NCBI GenBank assembly: GCA_023248915.1
Contig: JAHFDQ010000267.1
Location: forward strand, 1 to 8,145
Source: Archangiaceae bacterium
GTDB lineage: Bacteria > Myxococcota > Myxococcia > Myxococcales > Myxococcaceae
DNA: 8,145 bases
Direction of reading: 5' to 3'
Shown: positions 6,422 through 8,145 of the stretch, in pieces
Position numbering within the stretch: position 1 is the stretch's first letter
Layout of the letters: each line of letters starts with the position of its first letter
The notes under the pieces: model-generated
What the model was told of the DNA's origin: nothing
Database searches by the model: none
What the model saw: only the letters and a program-made list of their open reading frames with translations
Position numbers and translations under genes: made by a program

Positions 6422-7186
6422 CTACCGGGTGACGAGCTTAATCTTCTCGCTGCAGATGAAGTACTCGTCGCCGTCTTCGATCTTGCGGCGCTTGATTCGC
6501 TGCTTGTTGAACCAGGTGCCGTTCGACGAGCCGAGATCTTCGATGAAGAACTCCGAGCCCTCACGAACGATGACCGCGTGCTCGCGAGACACTTTTCCCG
6601 AGTTGATGACGAAGTCGCAGTGCTTTCCGCGGCCGATGACGAAGCGGTCCTTGGCGATCTTGTCGAGCTCGCCGCCCTCGGCCATCAGGTAGAGCGCGCC
6701 TCCCTCCAGCGCGGGGCTCTCCTGCTCTTCGGGCGCTGGCCCCGGCTCTTCGTCGGGAGGAGCTTCTTCCACTGACTGCGAGGCGCTGTTCTTTCCCTTG
6801 ATGAGCCGCTCGAGCTCGGCGGCCGTCTGCAGCACCCGCTCGGCCACCTCGCGGCGCGCGGGATCGTCGTCGTCGACCTTCTGCGACCGGTCTTCGGAAG
6901 TGCGCTGCGGCGGCGGGCGCGGAGCCGACGCCTGCGATGGCCCCTCACGGCCCCCCGGCACCGGCGCGACCGCAGACATGCGCGCCGCGGGAGGGCGCAC
7001 TCCGTTGCCACCGCGAGCGGCCGCGCTGGCTTCGATGAACCCATTGAGCCGCGCGAAGACGAACATCGCCTGGTTGATGAGGCTGTCGCGGTCGGTGCCC
7101 ATCGACGCCGCCATCTCGTCGAAGGCTTGCCAGATATGGTCGGCGATCGCGACCTTGCGCGCAGGTCTGGAACTCTGCTCCATCAT
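6422..7186 (-). CDS. RHH-like / FHA two-domain protein
   Basis: The product is 254 residues. Residues about 10-52 (RKVAIADHIWQAFDEMAAS then TDRDSLINQAMFVFARL) have the short strand, helix, turn, helix pattern of ribbon-helix-helix (CopG/MetJ-like) proteins. Residues about 55-160 are a Pro/Ala/Glu-rich linker containing one short helical segment (PARREVAERVLQTAAELERL). Residues about 165-250 are an FHA domain: FVIGRGKHCDFVI, SREH at 200-203 and SSNGTWFNK at 220-227 carry the phosphothreonine-binding residues. No signal peptide or membrane segment is seen, so it is probably cytoplasmic. Two adjacent ATGs open the frame; the upstream one is listed, and neither has a strong ribosome-binding site. 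It lies between a probable exported protein and cpaA on the same strand. It may be a DNA-binding or dimeric adaptor responding to Ser/Thr kinases; the RHH call rests on pattern only. Confidence 0.9.
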   Translation of the reverse strand: MMEQSSRPARKVAIADHIWQAFDEMAASMGTDRDSLINQAMFVFARLNGFIEASAAARGGNGVRPPAARMSAVAPVPGGREGPSQASAPRPPPQRTSEDRSQKVDDDDPARREVAERVLQTAAELERLIKGKNSASQSVEEAPPDEEPGPAPEEQESPALEGGALYLMAEGGELDKIAKDRFVIGRGKHCDFVINSGKVSREHAVIVREGSEFFIEDLGSSNGTWFNKQRIKRRKIEDGDEYFICSEKIKLVTR

Positions 7187-7251
7187 GTCCCGAAGGCTAG
7201 AACGAACGTGCCTAAAGTCAAAGATATCAGCAAGGTCGCGGCGAATCCAAG
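7187..7251 (-). promoter_or_regulatory. Candidate promoter region upstream of the RHH-FHA gene
   Basis: A 65-bp gap containing the most AT-rich patch in this part of the window (GATATCTTTGACTTTA on the minus strand). TTGACT at 7221-7216 could be a -35 box, with TAGCCT 16 bases downstream as a weak -10. CTTTGACTTTA also holds a short direct repeat. The same region resembles half of a sigma-54 site (AGGCACG-N4-TT) but lacks the -12 GC. Evidence is weak. Confidence 0.25.
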
Positions 7252-8145
7252 CTAGCGGTAGCAGGGAGCGATCGAGGTCGAGGCTGCCGTGACGGTGCCG
7301 AGGTCGAGCTCGAGCACCCCGTTGGCCGACGGGTAGGCGATGTAGGCGCGCGGCGCCGATGCCCCGGTGGCGAGGGCCGGGTTCGCCCAGATGACCGTCC
7401 CGGGCAGCGTGGTGGTGCAGACCTGAGTCGACGGGTTGGCGGGAATGGACGTCGCCAGCGCGGTGAAGGCCGTGTGGAAAACGTAGGCGCTGCCGGGCAG
7501 CGCGCCCGGGTCGTCTGCGTCCATCGTGAAGGACAGGACGGCCGTCGGCATGCCTCCGGAGAGATATGCGTAGACGAACGGCTGGCCCAGGTCCCCCGCT
7601 CCCGCTCCCACCCTCCCCAGGTAGCCGGTCGTCGCACCTGAGACGACATAGTGGCGAGCGCTGGCCGCCCTGACTGAGAACAGCGTCCGAGGCGAGCAGG
7701 CCGCGGGCGGCGGGCTGCCCACCAAGGCGCCGTCCGTCGTGACGGACGAAACGGTCAGCGCGACGCCGCAGTCCCCAGCCGCGGTCGAGACGTAGACCTG
7801 GTCTCCCACCTCGATTCGAGTGAGGGCGTCGGCGGCACCGACCTTGAAGAGCAGGCCGTCCGCGTCCGAGGTCGCCAGCCCGTCGAGCCCGGGGACGACT
7901 CCCTGGAACATGATCGAGATGTCTTCGTCCGGAGCCGCCGCGCGCTCGATGCGAACCGAACCGGCCCGGGGTCCGGTCCCGTCTGTCCGGGAGATCACAC
8001 TGCCGTCCGCGGAGAGGAACCTCACGGCCTGAATGGGGTTGGCGAGGTTGTAGGGCACGAGCGAGTCGGCGTCGAACAGTTCAATGGCTCCGCTCGACGT
8101 GGTGACCACGCCCACCAGCGGCTGCACGGCGCCGCCCTGGGCGGC
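7252..8145 (-). CDS. Probable exported protein of unknown family, N-terminus beyond window
   Basis: The frame is open from the window edge (8145) to TAG 7254-7252, giving 297 visible residues. An internal GTG at 8127 could be read as a start but has no ribosome-binding site, and coding continues upstream of it, so the true start lies outside. The sequence is rich in Ala, Gly, Ser, Thr and Val with short beta-type segments. Some recall beta-propeller or PQQ/NHL-like strands (GVVTTSSGAIELFD near the visible start and NGVLELDLGT near the end). Four cysteines are present (GDCGV, AACSP, TQVCTT and APCYR), which fits disulphide bonding in an exported protein. No Walker, lipobox or enzyme motif is visible in this part. 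It ends 65 bp before the RHH-FHA gene on the same strand and may belong to the same operon. Function is not recognised. Confidence 0.8.
   Translation of the reverse strand, partial: AAQGGAVQPLVGVVTTSSGAIELFDADSLVPYNLANPIQAVRFLSADGSVISRTDGTGPRAGSVRIERAAAPDEDISIMFQGVVPGLDGLATSDADGLLFKVGAADALTRIEVGDQVYVSTAAGDCGVALTVSSVTTDGALVGSPPPAACSPRTLFSVRAASARHYVVSGATTGYLGRVGAGAGDLGQPFVYAYLSGGMPTAVLSFTMDADDPGALPGSAYVFHTAFTALATSIPANPSTQVCTTTLPGTVIWANPALATGASAPRAYIAYPSANGVLELDLGTVTAASTSIAPCYR

Noticed and set aside
7199..7215. Sigma-54-like site (AGGCACG-N4-TTCTA) before the RHH-FHA gene
   Set aside because: The -24 half is good, but the -12 half lacks the required GC, and the transcription start would fall almost on the ATG.

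Overview
The window is a compact minus-strand gene cluster in very GC-rich DNA. Coding follows the typical high-GC pattern, with G or C in most third positions and long antisense shadow frames on the plus strand. The gene families point to Myxococcota (Deltaproteobacteria-like predatory soil bacteria): an FHA-domain fusion of the Tad ATPase CpaF, an RHH-FHA protein, and an FHA-membrane-helical-repeat protein. Species cannot be assigned from the sequence alone.

Layout in transcription order (minus strand, high to low coordinates): (1) 8145-7252, the C-terminal part of a probably exported protein of unknown family, cut by the window edge. (2) 7186-6422, an RHH-like N-terminus plus a C-terminal FHA domain. 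(3) 6312-5740, a CpaA/TadV-type prepilin peptidase with a TTG start. (4) 5725-4286, a CpaC/RcpA-type secretin. (5) 4193-2256, a CpaF/TadA-type ATPase carrying an N-terminal FHA domain and a very acidic linker. (6) 2242-1, a tandem-FHA, single-membrane-segment, helical-repeat protein. It is split by an apparent -1 frameshift near 1905-1918 and runs off the window. Nearly all the DNA is coding; the three gaps over 60 bp (7187-7251, 6313-6421, 4194-4285) hold candidate regulatory structures.

Inferred system: prepilin peptidase, outer-membrane secretin and hexameric ATPase are the core of a Tad/Flp-like trans-envelope machine. Four FHA domains (phosphothreonine readers) lie within about 5.6 kb, one fused to the motor itself, which suggests control by Ser/Thr kinases. 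The best-known relative I can recall is the Myxococcus xanthus Kil system, a Tad-like apparatus needed for contact-dependent prey killing. This window may be an equivalent locus, but that is inference. No pilin, TadB/TadC platform protein, TadZ or TadE/F pseudopilin is visible here.
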